From Aquificota bacterium (lineage in GTDB: Bacteria; Thermosulfidibacterota; Thermosulfidibacteria; Thermosulfidibacterales; B14-G1): DNA of 5,584 nt. The notes beneath the pieces are model-generated. The model worked only from the letters and a program-made list of their open reading frames with translations. It made no database searches and had not been told where the DNA came from. Every line of letters begins with the position of its first letter. Within the stretch, counting starts at the first letter, position 1. The stretch lies in NCBI GenBank assembly GCA_003648675.1, contig QMPS01000067.1, positions 1-5,584 on the forward strand, in the 5' to 3' direction. Position numbers and translations under genes: made by a program. Positions 5,567 to 5,584 of this stretch are shown in pieces.

Positions 5567-5584
5567 AGAACAGGTAGAGGTAAA

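Overview
The window looks like chromosomal DNA from a bacterium. The genes carry strong AGGAGG-type ribosome binding sites, sigma70-like promoters, a Sec signal peptide and a bacterial-type DNA polymerase X with a PHP domain. The coding style uses many AGG/AGA arginine, ATA isoleucine and GGA/CTC codons with moderate GC, which is common in thermophilic bacteria; that reading, and any finer taxonomy, is inference. I see no transposase, integrase, CRISPR array, tRNA or rRNA.

Layout from left to right. The window opens inside nadC (+ strand), whose N-terminal third lies outside. A short secreted protein of unknown function follows at 654-989 (+), with its own candidate promoter. It converges on a minus-strand pair, and the junction is a perfect 11-bp hairpin (988-1032) with a U-tract on the minus side. 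The minus-strand pair reads from right to left: a 765-residue Ski2/Mtr4-like DExH helicase (3630-1333), then a 78-residue basic zinc-ribbon protein (1278-1042). The 54-nt gap between the two carries a good promoter overlapped by a perfect palindrome. A 157-bp divergent intergenic region separates the helicase from polX (3788-5491, +). Twelve nucleotides after the polX stop, a strong ribosome binding site starts a 20-codon reading frame. It resembles the N-terminus of a universal stress protein but ends in an in-frame TAG.

Functionally the window mixes NAD biosynthesis (nadC), probable RNA processing or helicase work (Ski2-like helicase plus zinc ribbon) and DNA base-excision or gap repair (PolX). 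The most interesting signal is in the helicase. Its coiled-coil insertion carries four cysteines, one single and then C-x2-C-x5-C. This is the spacing seen in AddB/Cas4-type iron-sulfur sites, and the predicted antiparallel hairpin would bring all four together. No complete novel system is evident, but the helicase and zinc-ribbon pair with its operator-like site and the possible interrupted usp gene deserve a second look.
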